The translations under genes and the position numbers were made by a program. Shown one piece after another: positions 37,028 to 45,170 of a DNA stretch of 64,000 bases. Under the pieces are notes generated by a model, which was given only the letters and a program-made list of their open reading frames with translations, searched no databases and was not told the DNA's origin. How positions within the stretch are numbered: position 1 is the stretch's first letter; each line of letters begins with the position of its first letter. Source of the stretch: Apilactobacillus apisilvae (GTDB lineage Bacteria > Bacillota > Bacilli > Lactobacillales > Lactobacillaceae); contig NZ_CP093362.1 in assembly GCF_023380225.1 (NCBI RefSeq), positions 496,001 to 560,000 on the forward strand, read 5' to 3'.

Positions 37028-37945
37028 TTAATTTAAACCATTAAATTTACTTATAATTATAGAAATAATTTTAAAATCAGAATTGTTTTTATCAAATTTA
37101 CTAATATTTTTATCTAAATAAGCATCTATAGACAGATTATACCAGTTATTCAAATCAGCAATTATTTTATCATTCAATGGATACATTGAAATCCCCTGGT
37201 ATTCGAAATATGCCCTTAATTTAAAATATTCCATTGGATTATTATTAGCATATTCTTCATATAGTTTATTATTAATATAATTGTATGAATACATAGAACT
37301 TAATTCTTTTAAATTAGACAGATGAATATCATAAATATTTTTATCCAATCCAATAAATTTAACTGTTTCTTTAAGATTAAGCTTTCTAAAAGTATCTAAT
37401 AATTCTGACTTAATAATAGAATCAACAAAAGGATCCATTAAAAGATATTTTGAATATTTGGTAAACAAAGCCAATGGCAATTTTTGTCCTTCTAATAAGC
37501 TTTTTTTTTGACTGTATAAATTTTTATATAATCCCATATGATAAAAGTTATTAGACAACTCTCTAGCATAAATGGATTGTGTATTAGTAAATTGATGTTC
37601 TGATTGTTCAATTAGAATAAAAATATCATCAATTTCATCAAATGTATTTGAAACTTGAACAGCAAGTTCTCTTGACTTTATAAACTCGTTATTTTTGAGA
37701 AGGATTTTTACCAAAAGTCTAAAATCATCATAGTTTTTAACAAATGCATTGATATTATCATATACTATATTTATAGCTTTAATAAATTGCTTCTGCATAA
37801 AATAACTCTTAGCCAAAAGAACGGGAACTGGGAAAATATTTTTATTTTGATAAATATCTAATAATTTGTTTATAGCTTCTTGATAACTTTGATTTTGAAT
37901 ATCTAGTTTTATCTGTTGGATGTTTTTATTTAATTTATTGTCCAT
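37028..37945 (-). CDS. Predicted helical-repeat (TPR-like) protein next to RNase J2
   Basis: The 305-residue protein is predicted all-alpha, with repeated amphipathic helices spaced about 34 residues apart in the N-terminal half (QSYQEAINKLLDIYQNK, then KQFIKAINIVYDNINAF, then NEFIKSRELAVQVSNTF). This is a tetratricopeptide-like pattern. It is very rich in Asn, Lys and Ile, with no signal or membrane segment. It starts nine bases after the RNase J2 stop and is clearly co-transcribed, so a role with J2 or in RNA turnover is possible but unproven. No terminator follows; tuf promoters come next. Confidence 0.82.
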   Translation of the reverse strand: MDNKLNKNIQQIKLDIQNQSYQEAINKLLDIYQNKNIFPVPVLLAKSYFMQKQFIKAINIVYDNINAFVKNYDDFRLLVKILLKNNEFIKSRELAVQVSNTFDEIDDIFILIEQSEHQFTNTQSIYARELSNNFYHMGLYKNLYSQKKSLLEGQKLPLALFTKYSKYLLMDPFVDSIIKSELLDTFRKLNLKETVKFIGLDKNIYDIHLSNLKELSSMYSYNYINNKLYEEYANNNPMEYFKLRAYFEYQGISMYPLNDKIIADLNNWYNLSIDAYLDKNISKFDKNNSDFKIISIIISKFNGLN

Positions 37946-37954
37946 AAAATTACT

Positions 37955-39679
37955 TTATTTATTTTCTTTATTTTTATAATTTTTTTTAGATGTATGTTTA
38001 TTTCTTCTATGATGTTGATTAACTTCCATAATAACTGGAAGGATAACTGGTCTGCGTTTAGTTTCATCAAATAAAAAGTGACTAATTTGTTCTCTAACAG
38101 CTTGTTTTAAATGGCTCCAGTCAAATTCTTTGTTATCTAAATTAGATTGTATTGTTTTAGAAACAATTTGAGATGCATCGTTCATCAAGTCTTTATTAGT
38201 CTTGACATAAATGAATCCCCTAGAAGTAATTTTAGGCTTAGATATAATCAATTTTTTCTTACGATCAATTGTTACAACTACAATAAAAATACCATCTTCT
38301 GATAAAACCTTACGATCTCTTAAGACAATGTTACCAATATCTCCAATACCAATACCATCAATCATAGTATTTCCAGCATCAACTGAATTTCCATGATGGA
38401 TTTTATTACCATCATATTCTAGAACATCACCTTTGTTAGTAATAAAAACATTATTTTTATCAATTCCTAATTCAATGGCAGTTTTCTTACTTGCATCCAT
38501 CATCATATATTCACCATTCACAGGGATAACATACTCAGGATTTAATAAATCCATCATCATTTGTAAATCTTCATCACTAGCATGATTAGAAATATTTAAA
38601 TCATCTGAAACTGTCTTAACTTGCCCATCCGCTCTATATACCATATCTCTAGTTTTGGCCATGGTATTATCCAAAGCTGGTGATGGAGTTGTAACTATTA
38701 AAACAACATCTCCGGGTATCAAATTAACGCTTTTTTCCTTTTGCGAAGCCATTCTCTGAATAACTTTAATTGGTTCACCAACTGGATTAGTTTCTAAAAT
38801 TACAATTTCATGTTTATCTAATTCATTAAGTTCTTTAGCAGTTTTAATAATCATATCGTCTTTAGGAATAACTAAATACCCTAATTCTATTGCCGTTATA
38901 ACTTTTTTAGACAAGTCGTGACCAATATATACTTTTCTTTCAGATTCAGCGGCTGCATTAAAGACTTGTTGTAATCTTAGAATATTAGAAGAATTAGCAG
39001 CTATAACAATTCTTTCATCGTTGTCTTTTAAAACATTAAAGATATATCGTTCAGCTTTTAGTTCATTGTCCATTGGAAATGGATTATCTGCATTGCCAGA
39101 ATCACTAAGCAAAGCTATGACTTTTTTTTCACCAACTCTAGCTATATCTCCATATGCTGTTTTATATTCGCCTTTTAATGCTGGATCAAATTTAAAATCA
39201 CCGGTATAAACAATTTGCCCTTCATTAGTTGACAAAACAATCCCCATTGAATCAGGAATTGAATAACTAGTTTTAAAGAAACTAACTGTTACATCATTAA
39301 AAATGATTTCACTTTTGGGATCAATTACATTATAGTCATTAAAGCTCTTAGATTTAGGATTATCGTTGATTTCATTCTTAGCTAGTTCAATTGTTAATTT
39401 AGATCCAAATATAGGCACATTAAAATCACTTAAGAAATAAGGCAATGCACCAATTGAATCATCTTGACCATTAGATAGAAATACACCAACAATTTTATCT
39501 TTATTTTCCTCTAAATATGAAAAATCAGGAATAACAACATCTATCCCTAACATTCCATTTTCTGGATATTTTAAACCACAATCTAAAATATAAATTCCAT
39601 CATTGATTTCCACGGCATATAAATTTTTACCATTTTCTCTAACGCCACCTAGAGGAATGATTTTTATATTATTTTTCAT
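37955..39679 (-). CDS. rnjB: RNase J2-like protein with degenerate active site
   Basis: This is a beta-lactamase/beta-CASP protein of the RNase J family (574 residues) with the normal domain order and length. The metal motifs, however, are replaced relative to the RNase J1 in this window: HGHEDH becomes NGQDDS, THSIPD becomes YSIPD, SGHGG becomes SNHAS, and HGEYR becomes NGEYM. Most metal ligands are therefore missing. In Firmicutes J1 and J2 form a complex and J2 is often weakly active; here it is probably a structural partner only. A basic C-terminal tail ends RRNKHTSKKNYKNKENK. Confidence 0.9.
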   Translation of the reverse strand: MKNNIKIIPLGGVRENGKNLYAVEINDGIYILDCGLKYPENGMLGIDVVIPDFSYLEENKDKIVGVFLSNGQDDSIGALPYFLSDFNVPIFGSKLTIELAKNEINDNPKSKSFNDYNVIDPKSEIIFNDVTVSFFKTSYSIPDSMGIVLSTNEGQIVYTGDFKFDPALKGEYKTAYGDIARVGEKKVIALLSDSGNADNPFPMDNELKAERYIFNVLKDNDERIVIAANSSNILRLQQVFNAAAESERKVYIGHDLSKKVITAIELGYLVIPKDDMIIKTAKELNELDKHEIVILETNPVGEPIKVIQRMASQKEKSVNLIPGDVVLIVTTPSPALDNTMAKTRDMVYRADGQVKTVSDDLNISNHASDEDLQMMMDLLNPEYVIPVNGEYMMMDASKKTAIELGIDKNNVFITNKGDVLEYDGNKIHHGNSVDAGNTMIDGIGIGDIGNIVLRDRKVLSEDGIFIVVVTIDRKKKLIISKPKITSRGFIYVKTNKDLMNDASQIVSKTIQSNLDNKEFDWSHLKQAVREQISHFLFDETKRRPVILPVIMEVNQHHRRNKHTSKKNYKNKENK

Positions 39680-39718
39680 AATTCACCTCATACTATAATA
39701 AAATAAAAAACTTTTATT

Positions 39719-39770
39719 TTGAAACTATAAATTTCAAATACGAACAAAATATACACTCGTTATAGTGTAT
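39719..39770 (-). promoter_or_regulatory. Two hairpins in the rnjB 5' region
   Basis: ATACACT-CGTTAT-AGTGTAT (39751-39770) and TTGAAA-CTATAAA-TTTCAA (about 39720-39738) are short inverted repeats between a possible extended -10 (TGATACACT near 39765-39773) and the rnjB start. They may shape the leader RNA, but in such AT-rich DNA chance is possible. Confidence 0.3.
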
Positions 39771-39820
39771 CATATTTTATGTTATTTAATAACTCTTTTG
39801 GTATTACAAATATTATGTAT

Positions 39821-39858
39821 AAAAAAAGATGGAACTATTAGTAATAATAGTTCCATCT
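39821..39858 (-). terminator. Terminator after rpsO
   Basis: Perfect 13-bp stem AGATGGAACTATT / AATAGTTCCATCT with a six-base loop, then seven T residues on the minus strand. Confidence 0.9.
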
Positions 39859-39864
39859 AAATTA

Positions 39865-40134
39865 TTAACGACGTAAGCCTAAGCTCTTGATCAAGTCACG
39901 GTAACGTGTAACGTCTTTGCTACGTAGGTAACGTAGTAAATTACGACGATGACCAATTTTTTTCATTAAACCACGTTGTGAATGAAAGTCTTTTTTGTTA
40001 GCTCTCATATGATTATTAATTTCAGTAATATCTGCAGTTAATACAGCAATTTGTACTTCAGCAGAACCTGTATCGCCATCATGACGAGCATACTTCTTAA
40101 TAATATCGTTTTTCTTAGTTTGTGTTAAAGCCAT
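39865..40134 (-). CDS. rpsO: 30S ribosomal protein S15
   Basis: S15 is a primary 16S rRNA-binding protein of the platform. The 89-residue protein starts [20 protein letters not shown] and has the conserved DTGSAEVQ and [20 protein letters not shown]. The ATG at 40134 is preceded by AAAGGTGG; an in-frame GTG four codons earlier lies inside that site. Monocistronic, with its own promoter, a structured leader and a terminator; divergent from rpsT. Confidence 0.98.
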   Translation of the reverse strand: MALTQTKKNDIIKKYARHDGDTGSAEVQIAVLTADITEINNHMRANKKDFHSQRGLMKKIGHRRNLLRYLRSKDVTRYRDLIKSLGLRR

Positions 40135-40164
40135 TGTAATTCCCACCTTTCAAAATTTGCAATA

Positions 40165-40220
40165 TACCTTGAACTGAGTAATACGTAAAAGTGAGATAAC
40201 GTTAAAACTAAGTTCAGGTA
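40165..40220 (-). promoter_or_regulatory. rpsO leader stem, candidate S15 autoregulatory element
   Basis: The leader RNA has TACCTGAACT (40211-40220) pairing with AGTTCAAGGTA (40165-40175) with one bulge, enclosing 35 nt that can form a further ACGT/ACGT stem. A closed multi-branch leader before rpsO is what S15 feedback elements look like in Firmicutes, but I cannot confirm the match. Confidence 0.4.
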
Positions 40221-40236
40221 ATAAATTACATTATTT

Positions 40237-40265
40237 ATAATACTATGTAATTTAAAAAATATCAA
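40237..40265 (-). promoter_or_regulatory. rpsO promoter
   Basis: Minus-strand -35 TTGATA (40260-40265), 17-bp spacer, -10 TATTAT (40237-40242); leader about 100 nt. Confidence 0.65.
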
Positions 40266-40307
40266 GTTTTAATAATAATATTAAAGTATACAATTATAAT
40301 AATACTA

Positions 40308-40336
40308 TTGCATTTATATACTGTATTTTGTATAAT
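40308..40336 (+). promoter_or_regulatory. rpsT promoter
   Basis: TTGCAT (40308-40313), 17-bp spacer, TATAAT (40331-40336), about 55 bases before the rpsT start. Confidence 0.68.
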
Positions 40337-40395
40337 AAAAGTCGTTGAAATTTGAGGATTTTTATTAAAATTCGACATTTACGGAGGTGAAATTA

Positions 40396-40653
40396 ATGCC
40401 TGTTATCAAATCTGCTATTGAACGTGTAAAAACAAATGAAAAAGCTAACAAACGTAACTCATCACAATTAAGTGAAATGAGAACTGCTGTTAAAAAGTTT
40501 GAAAAAGCTGAATCTAATGGTGCTGACAACCTTGAAGAATTATTAAACAACGCTGTAAGTGCTTTAGATCACGCAAGTTCTAAAGGTTTAATCAAACCTA
40601 ATAAAGCTGCACGTAACAAATCTCGTTTAGCTGCAATGATGAATAATAAATAA
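40396..40653 (+). CDS. rpsT: 30S ribosomal protein S20
   Basis: S20 is a three-helix 16S rRNA-binding protein. The 85-residue product [20 protein letters not shown] has the typical Lys/Ala-rich helices and ends with [17 protein letters not shown]. The ATG at 40396 follows GGAGGTGA; a GTG three codons earlier is inside that site. Monocistronic, divergent from rpsO and convergent with holA. Confidence 0.97.
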   Translation: MPVIKSAIERVKTNEKANKRNSSQLSEMRTAVKKFEKAESNGADNLEELLNNAVSALDHASSKGLIKPNKAARNKSRLAAMMNNK

Positions 40654-40673
40654 AGATTTTTAATCTTTGCATT

Positions 40674-40707
40674 AAAAAAGGACAATCAGTCATTGATTGT
40701 CCTTTTT
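40674..40707. terminator. Bidirectional terminator between rpsT and holA
   Basis: A6-GGACAATCA / TGATTGTCC-T5 around a short loop, with A and T runs at both sides. It ends rpsT (plus) and the comEA-comEB-comEC-holA unit (minus). Confidence 0.9.
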
Positions 40708-40710
40708 ATT

Positions 40711-41736
40711 CTACATATTTTTATCAATAAATTTAATCATAAACATTTCGAATAATAATCCAGCAGACATATTGCTCGATTTCATTTGAATTTCAATATC
40801 AACTAATCCCAAATAAGCATCAATTAATTCTTTATATTTATAGTCTCTAATACTGTGCAAAGCTAGTTTAATACGATAAGGATGAACTCTTAATTTACTT
40901 GCCAGTTTTCCCTGACTATAGCCTTTGTTACTCATTACTTTAACTTGTATCAAAAGTCTAAATTGAGATAAAAGAATTGCGTTAATTTGTAAAGGTTCAT
41001 TATTACTAGAAATTAATTGATTATATAATTCAATTGAGCTACTACTATTTTTATTTATAACGTAATTAACTAAATCAAAAACATTTTGATCTAAAGACTT
41101 AGTTACGACTTTTTCTATGGATAATTTATCAATAACTTTACTTTGATGACAATAAAGAAATAATTTATCCAATTCACTCATTGCATTTGATAAATCATTA
41201 GAAGTTCTTTGCAATAAGTAACTTAAAGATTGATTATCAATGTAATACCCATTATTATCGATTTTATTTTTTAAAGCATTCTTAATATCATGATCAGAAA
41301 TATTATTCAAATCTAAAATAACAGCTTTTTTTTCAATAATTTTATTAATTTTTTTTCTAGAATCTAACTTTTCATAAGGAGCTATAACAAGCATAATTGT
41401 ATTTTCTTGAAGGTTATTTAAATAGTTTATAAAAGAATTTATATCATGATCAATTTTTTCCTTAACCCGATTACCAGTTAAAAAATACGGATTATTGATA
41501 ATAACTAATCGCTTTTCGCCAAAAAAAGGTAAAGAAAGGGCATCCTCTACCGCATTTGAAATATTAGTATTCTCCATATCATAATTTGCATAATTCATTG
41601 CAATCTCATCTTTTGGAATTAAAGAGATAAATTTATTTTTGATTTGTCTTATTAAATATTCTTGATTTCCCTTTATTAAATAAAGAGGCTGAATATTATT
41701 TTGAGTCAAAGAGTTAAAAAGTTCATTAATCTTCAA
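40711..41736 (-). CDS. holA: DNA polymerase III subunit delta
   Basis: HolA is the clamp-loader wrench that opens the sliding clamp. The 341-residue protein has the typical N-terminus (QPLYLIKGNQEYLIRQIKNK), SLPFFGEKRLVIINNPYF, and a helical collar domain (LRVHPYRIKLAL). I choose TTG at 41736 because AGGAG stands seven bases before it; the ATG two codons upstream is too close to that site. It overlaps comEC by 11 bases, so translation is coupled; comEC-holA adjacency is normal in Firmicutes. Confidence 0.93.
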   Translation of the reverse strand: MKINELFNSLTQNNIQPLYLIKGNQEYLIRQIKNKFISLIPKDEIAMNYANYDMENTNISNAVEDALSLPFFGEKRLVIINNPYFLTGNRVKEKIDHDINSFINYLNNLQENTIMLVIAPYEKLDSRKKINKIIEKKAVILDLNNISDHDIKNALKNKIDNNGYYIDNQSLSYLLQRTSNDLSNAMSELDKLFLYCHQSKVIDKLSIEKVVTKSLDQNVFDLVNYVINKNSSSSIELYNQLISSNNEPLQINAILLSQFRLLIQVKVMSNKGYSQGKLASKLRVHPYRIKLALHSIRDYKYKELIDAYLGLVDIEIQMKSSNMSAGLLFEMFMIKFIDKNM

Positions 41737-43867
41737 GGTCATTCTCCTTTAAAAAAGTTTTCCAGTAGTTTCCTAAAAAGCCATATTTATATGATATCAT
41801 ACCCTGCTTTTGAGTATTAAAATAAGTTATCTGACGTTTATATAGTTTGTCTAAGACTTCATTATTAGGATGATGGTATCGATTATTTCTACCGGCTGAA
41901 ATGATTGCGACTTTAGGATGAATGAAATCTAAGAATTTATCACTACTAGAATTTTTGCTTCCATGATGACCTAGCTTTAAAACATCTGCTGTTAAATTAG
42001 GATACTTATTGATTATATCTATTTCACCATTTTGACCTAAATCCCCCATAAATAGCCAATTAAGATTGCCCTTTCTAGTTCCTAAAACAATTGAATCTTC
42101 ATTATTTCCAAGTCCTGGTTTAAAAGGATGATATATTTCAAAGGGAAAGTTAAAGATTTTAGAATTAGCGCTAACAAAGATTAACTTAGTCGATTTTAAG
42201 TTAGGTAAAATTTTGTCCATAAAATTTTTGTTGTCCTTTGTTCCTTCACCAATAATAATCCTTTTTACATATAGATTATTAAGAATACTAGGAACATCAC
42301 CTGTATGATCAGCATCTTGATGAGTTAATACCAAGTTATCAATGTAATTTAATCCATGACTTTTTAAATAATTAATAGAAATTTTAGGCGCTTTATATTT
42401 AGGACTAGACGAAGTTTTTCCAAATTGAACTTTTCCACCGGTATCAATCATTGTGATAGATTTATTGAATGGTTCTCTTATTAAAAAACTGTCTCCCTGG
42501 CCAACATCAAAAGTAGTAACCTCACCGGATATTGGAAAATGAATAAATACATATGAACATATGTAAGCTATTAATAAAATAATCATTTTTTTATTTGAGT
42601 AATTGGCAATTAAAAATAAAGTCATAATTAATAAAATTAAACATACGAACACATTTGGCTTCCCAAAAGTTATATTTCCTGGTAATTTACCAATAAAATT
42701 AAGTATATTATCAAAATAAGATAAAATCGTAGCAGTTATATCACTAAAAAAAGGAATAAGCGGATAAGTTAATATGGATATTGTTATTAATGGCATAATA
42801 ATAATTGAGAATATAGGAATTACAATAAAATTAGCCAACATTGTTAGTAAATGCCATTCAAAAATCCTATAAATAATTAGGGGTAAGCTAATTAAATTCA
42901 TAAAAATAGTTTGAAAATAGGTATTAAGATTTTTAGTATAAACAAGTCCAAAAGCCAAAACATAACTTAACTGACAACCAAATTGAATTAACATCTGCGG
43001 TTGTAAAAACAAGTTAATTATAATTGATAAACTCCAAATGTCTAAAGAACTTATTTTTCTTTTAAATAATGCTAAAACCATACTAATCTCAACTGAGATG
43101 ATAGAACGCAATAGTCCAATCGATGATCCTGCAAGAATAAAAAAGATTGGTAATATAATTATTAAAAGTAACAAATACTTTTCACGACTAATTTTGCAAT
43201 TGATAAATAAAAAAGTTAATACTCCAATAATGTAAAAAACATGCAATCCTGAAATACTAAATAGATGAATAAGTCCCAAAGTTTTCACCCCAGATAATTC
43301 ATCATTAAATGAATCATCCATTTTACCCAAAAAAAGACTATTAAAATATAAATTTAAAGGTTTAGGTAAAGCGTTACCATATTCTATGAGTTTTTGTCTA
43401 AAATTATGAAGTTTGTCAATTATAGATATTCTGTTAACTGCTTCAATTTTCGTGATTTTACTAACATAAATACTTTCATAAATATCATTAGATTGATAGT
43501 ATTCTTTCATGTTAAATTCATTTTCATTAGTTGGCAAATGTATTGGAGATATTTTACAATTAACAGTTAAATTAACAGCACTATGTAAATGTTTAATATA
43601 ATTTATATCTTGATTACTATAAAAAATATATTTTTTATTATCTTTAGACTTACATACACCACTATAACTATCATCTTTAATTTTTAATTCATCAGGATGA
43701 ATTAAAAGTTCCATAGAAACATTATCTTTAGAAACGAAATTATAATTATTTATAAAATAAAATTTTAAAGTACAAATAAAGCAAAAAAATATTGATATCA
43801 AAATGGTATACAAAGTAGTCTTAAAGCTACGCAAAAAAAGCATTCGTAACATCCATATTAAAATCAA
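41726..43867 (-). CDS. comEC: Competence DNA channel protein ComEC/Rec2
   Basis: ComEC forms the inner-membrane DNA channel for transformation. The product has the three expected parts: an N-terminal OB-like region, the Competence membrane domain with many helices (about 200-450; LGLIHLFSISGLHVFYIIG), and a C-terminal metallo-beta-lactamase domain (TFDVGQGDSFLI, LTHQDADHTGD, LKLGHHGSKNSS). I list the TTG at 43867, preceded by AGGA. The same frame is open for 28 more codons upstream to the comEB stop and encodes the hydrophobic N-terminus expected of ComEC, but contains no ATG, GTG or TTG. See finding. Confidence 0.9.
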   Translation of the reverse strand: MILIWMLRMLFLRSFKTTLYTILISIFFCFICTLKFYFINNYNFVSKDNVSMELLIHPDELKIKDDSYSGVCKSKDNKKYIFYSNQDINYIKHLHSAVNLTVNCKISPIHLPTNENEFNMKEYYQSNDIYESIYVSKITKIEAVNRISIIDKLHNFRQKLIEYGNALPKPLNLYFNSLFLGKMDDSFNDELSGVKTLGLIHLFSISGLHVFYIIGVLTFLFINCKISREKYLLLLIIILPIFFILAGSSIGLLRSIISVEISMVLALFKRKISSLDIWSLSIIINLFLQPQMLIQFGCQLSYVLAFGLVYTKNLNTYFQTIFMNLISLPLIIYRIFEWHLLTMLANFIVIPIFSIIIMPLITISILTYPLIPFFSDITATILSYFDNILNFIGKLPGNITFGKPNVFVCLILLIMTLFLIANYSNKKMIILLIAYICSYVFIHFPISGEVTTFDVGQGDSFLIREPFNKSITMIDTGGKVQFGKTSSSPKYKAPKISINYLKSHGLNYIDNLVLTHQDADHTGDVPSILNNLYVKRIIIGEGTKDNKNFMDKILPNLKSTKLIFVSANSKIFNFPFEIYHPFKPGLGNNEDSIVLGTRKGNLNWLFMGDLGQNGEIDIINKYPNLTADVLKLGHHGSKNSSSDKFLDFIHPKVAIISAGRNNRYHHPNNEVLDKLYKRQITYFNTQKQGMISYKYGFLGNYWKTFLKENDLED

Positions 43868-43951
43868 TATTATTCCTAAAAAAAAATTACCAAAAAATAT
43901 AATACTTATTATTACACAAAGAATTGCTGGAAATATAAATAGATTTTTAAT

Positions 43952-44431
43952 TTACTTTGGTAAATAAGAGCTAAATTTAACTTGATTAATCATTTCTTCA
44001 TTTAATTCAACTTTATGCAAACTAACATTTTTCTTTTTAATTAATTCTTTCGCATATTCGTCATTATGATAATTTCTCAAATAGTTTATCTTAATAATAC
44101 CAGACTGCAATAGTATCTTTGTACATTGTAAGCATGGAAAATCGGTTACGTATATTTCTGAACCATCAGTAGCTTCTCCAAATTTTGCACATTGTGAAAT
44201 TGCATTCATTTCTGCATGAATAGTTCTAACACAATGTCCTTCTCGCATATAGCAACCAACATCAATACAATGATCATCCCCAGATACTGAGCCGTTATAT
44301 CCTCCTGCAATAATTCGACGATCTCTGACTAAAGTTGCTCCTACAGATAATCGATTACAAGTACTCCTAGTAGATAATAAAACTGCCTGTAACATAAAAT
44401 ATTGATCCCAAGGAATTCTTTTCTCACTCAT
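43952..44431 (-). CDS. comEB: ComEB / dCMP deaminase family protein
   Basis: This 159-residue zinc deaminase makes dUMP from dCMP and is encoded in the late competence operon without being essential for uptake. Zinc ligands are visible as HAEMN and PCLQC; a second metal-binding group (CNRL, H-CIDVGC, H-C) is typical of dCMP deaminases. It lies between comEA and comEC, with a spacing of 47 bases after comEA. Its TAA is followed at once by the comEC frame. Confidence 0.95.
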   Translation of the reverse strand: MSEKRIPWDQYFMLQAVLLSTRSTCNRLSVGATLVRDRRIIAGGYNGSVSGDDHCIDVGCYMREGHCVRTIHAEMNAISQCAKFGEATDGSEIYVTDFPCLQCTKILLQSGIIKINYLRNYHNDEYAKELIKKKNVSLHKVELNEEMINQVKFSSYLPK

Positions 44432-44478
44432 TTTATGTTCACTCCTAAATAATATTTATATTATATTATATCAAATAA

Positions 44479-45111
44479 TTATATTTCTAAATAATCTTTA
44501 AGTTTTTCAAATGTTTTATCTCCAAATCCACTAACCTTCTTTAATTCATCAACATTATGGAATCCGTTATTTTGATTACGATAATCGATTATTTTATCTG
44601 CATTTTTGTCTCCAACACTATCCAATTTCTGTAATTCATTTTTATCAGCTGTATTTAAATTCACTTTAGAACGATTATTTGTGTTAGAATCTTGTTCTTC
44701 TTGAGTATTATTATTTGTTTTCTTATTAACAATTACTACTTGTTGATCGTAAATTTTTTGTGCTAAATTCACTGATGATTGGTTAGCAAGCCTTTTAAAA
44801 CCTCCTGCATATTTAATAATATCAGTAACTCTATCGTCCTTATTACACTTGTATACTCCAGGAGCATTAACTTCTCCTTTTATATCCACATAAATATTAT
44901 TATCTAAACTGCTCGTTTCAATATTTTTTGAATACGAGCTATTAGATATAGGGTAACTATTAATTGCATTATCATTAGAATGATTTTGAAAGTAAACTAT
45001 AAACATTAAACCTAATGAAATTAAAATTAGTATTAATACAATCATCATTTGATAAAAATATTTTAATGCAAAACCTTTGATGTTATAAATGAAGTTTTCT
45101 ATCTTATTCAC
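44479..45111 (-). CDS. comEA: Competence DNA-binding receptor ComEA
   Basis: ComEA binds incoming double-stranded DNA at the cell surface. The 210-residue protein has an N-terminal membrane anchor (about 22-42; MIVLILILISLGLMFIVYF), a SLBB domain (about 72-128; VDIKGEVNAPGVYKCNKDD) and a C-terminal tandem helix-hairpin-helix (VNLNTADKNELQKLDSVGDK, VDELKKVSGFGDKTFEKL). The start is GTG with GGGAGG six bases before. The full domain set is present. Nearly no room exists for a promoter after the upstream terminator. Confidence 0.95.
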   Translation of the reverse strand: MNKIENFIYNIKGFALKYFYQMMIVLILILISLGLMFIVYFQNHSNDNAINSYPISNSSYSKNIETSSLDNNIYVDIKGEVNAPGVYKCNKDDRVTDIIKYAGGFKRLANQSSVNLAQKIYDQQVVIVNKKTNNNTQEEQDSNTNNRSKVNLNTADKNELQKLDSVGDKNADKIIDYRNQNNGFHNVDELKKVSGFGDKTFEKLKDYLEI

Positions 45112-45139
45112 CTTTTCCTCCCTTTAAAACTTATATACG

Positions 45140-45170
45140 AAAAAAGGAAGATAAAATCTCTTCCTTTTTT
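45140..45170 (-). terminator. Terminator after the ftsW-to-protease gene group
   Basis: A6-GGAAGA / TCTTCC-T6 with a seven-base loop; one arm overlaps the protease stop codon. It separates this unit from comEA. Confidence 0.88.

Noticed and set aside
39680..39820. Riboswitch upstream of rnjB
   Set aside because: Only short AT-rich hairpins are visible, with no known aptamer core or terminator before the start.
43949..43954. Possible in-frame ComEB-ComEC fusion by stop-codon read-through
   Set aside because: The two frames are in phase with a single TAA between them, but ComEB is a soluble enzyme and ComEC a membrane channel, and nothing indicates read-through signals. Loss of the comEC ATG explains it more simply.
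45112..45139. Competence sigma-factor box before comEA
   Set aside because: TTTTTTCGTATA loosely recalls a streptococcal-type combox, but the core differs and the T run belongs to the terminator; not supportable.
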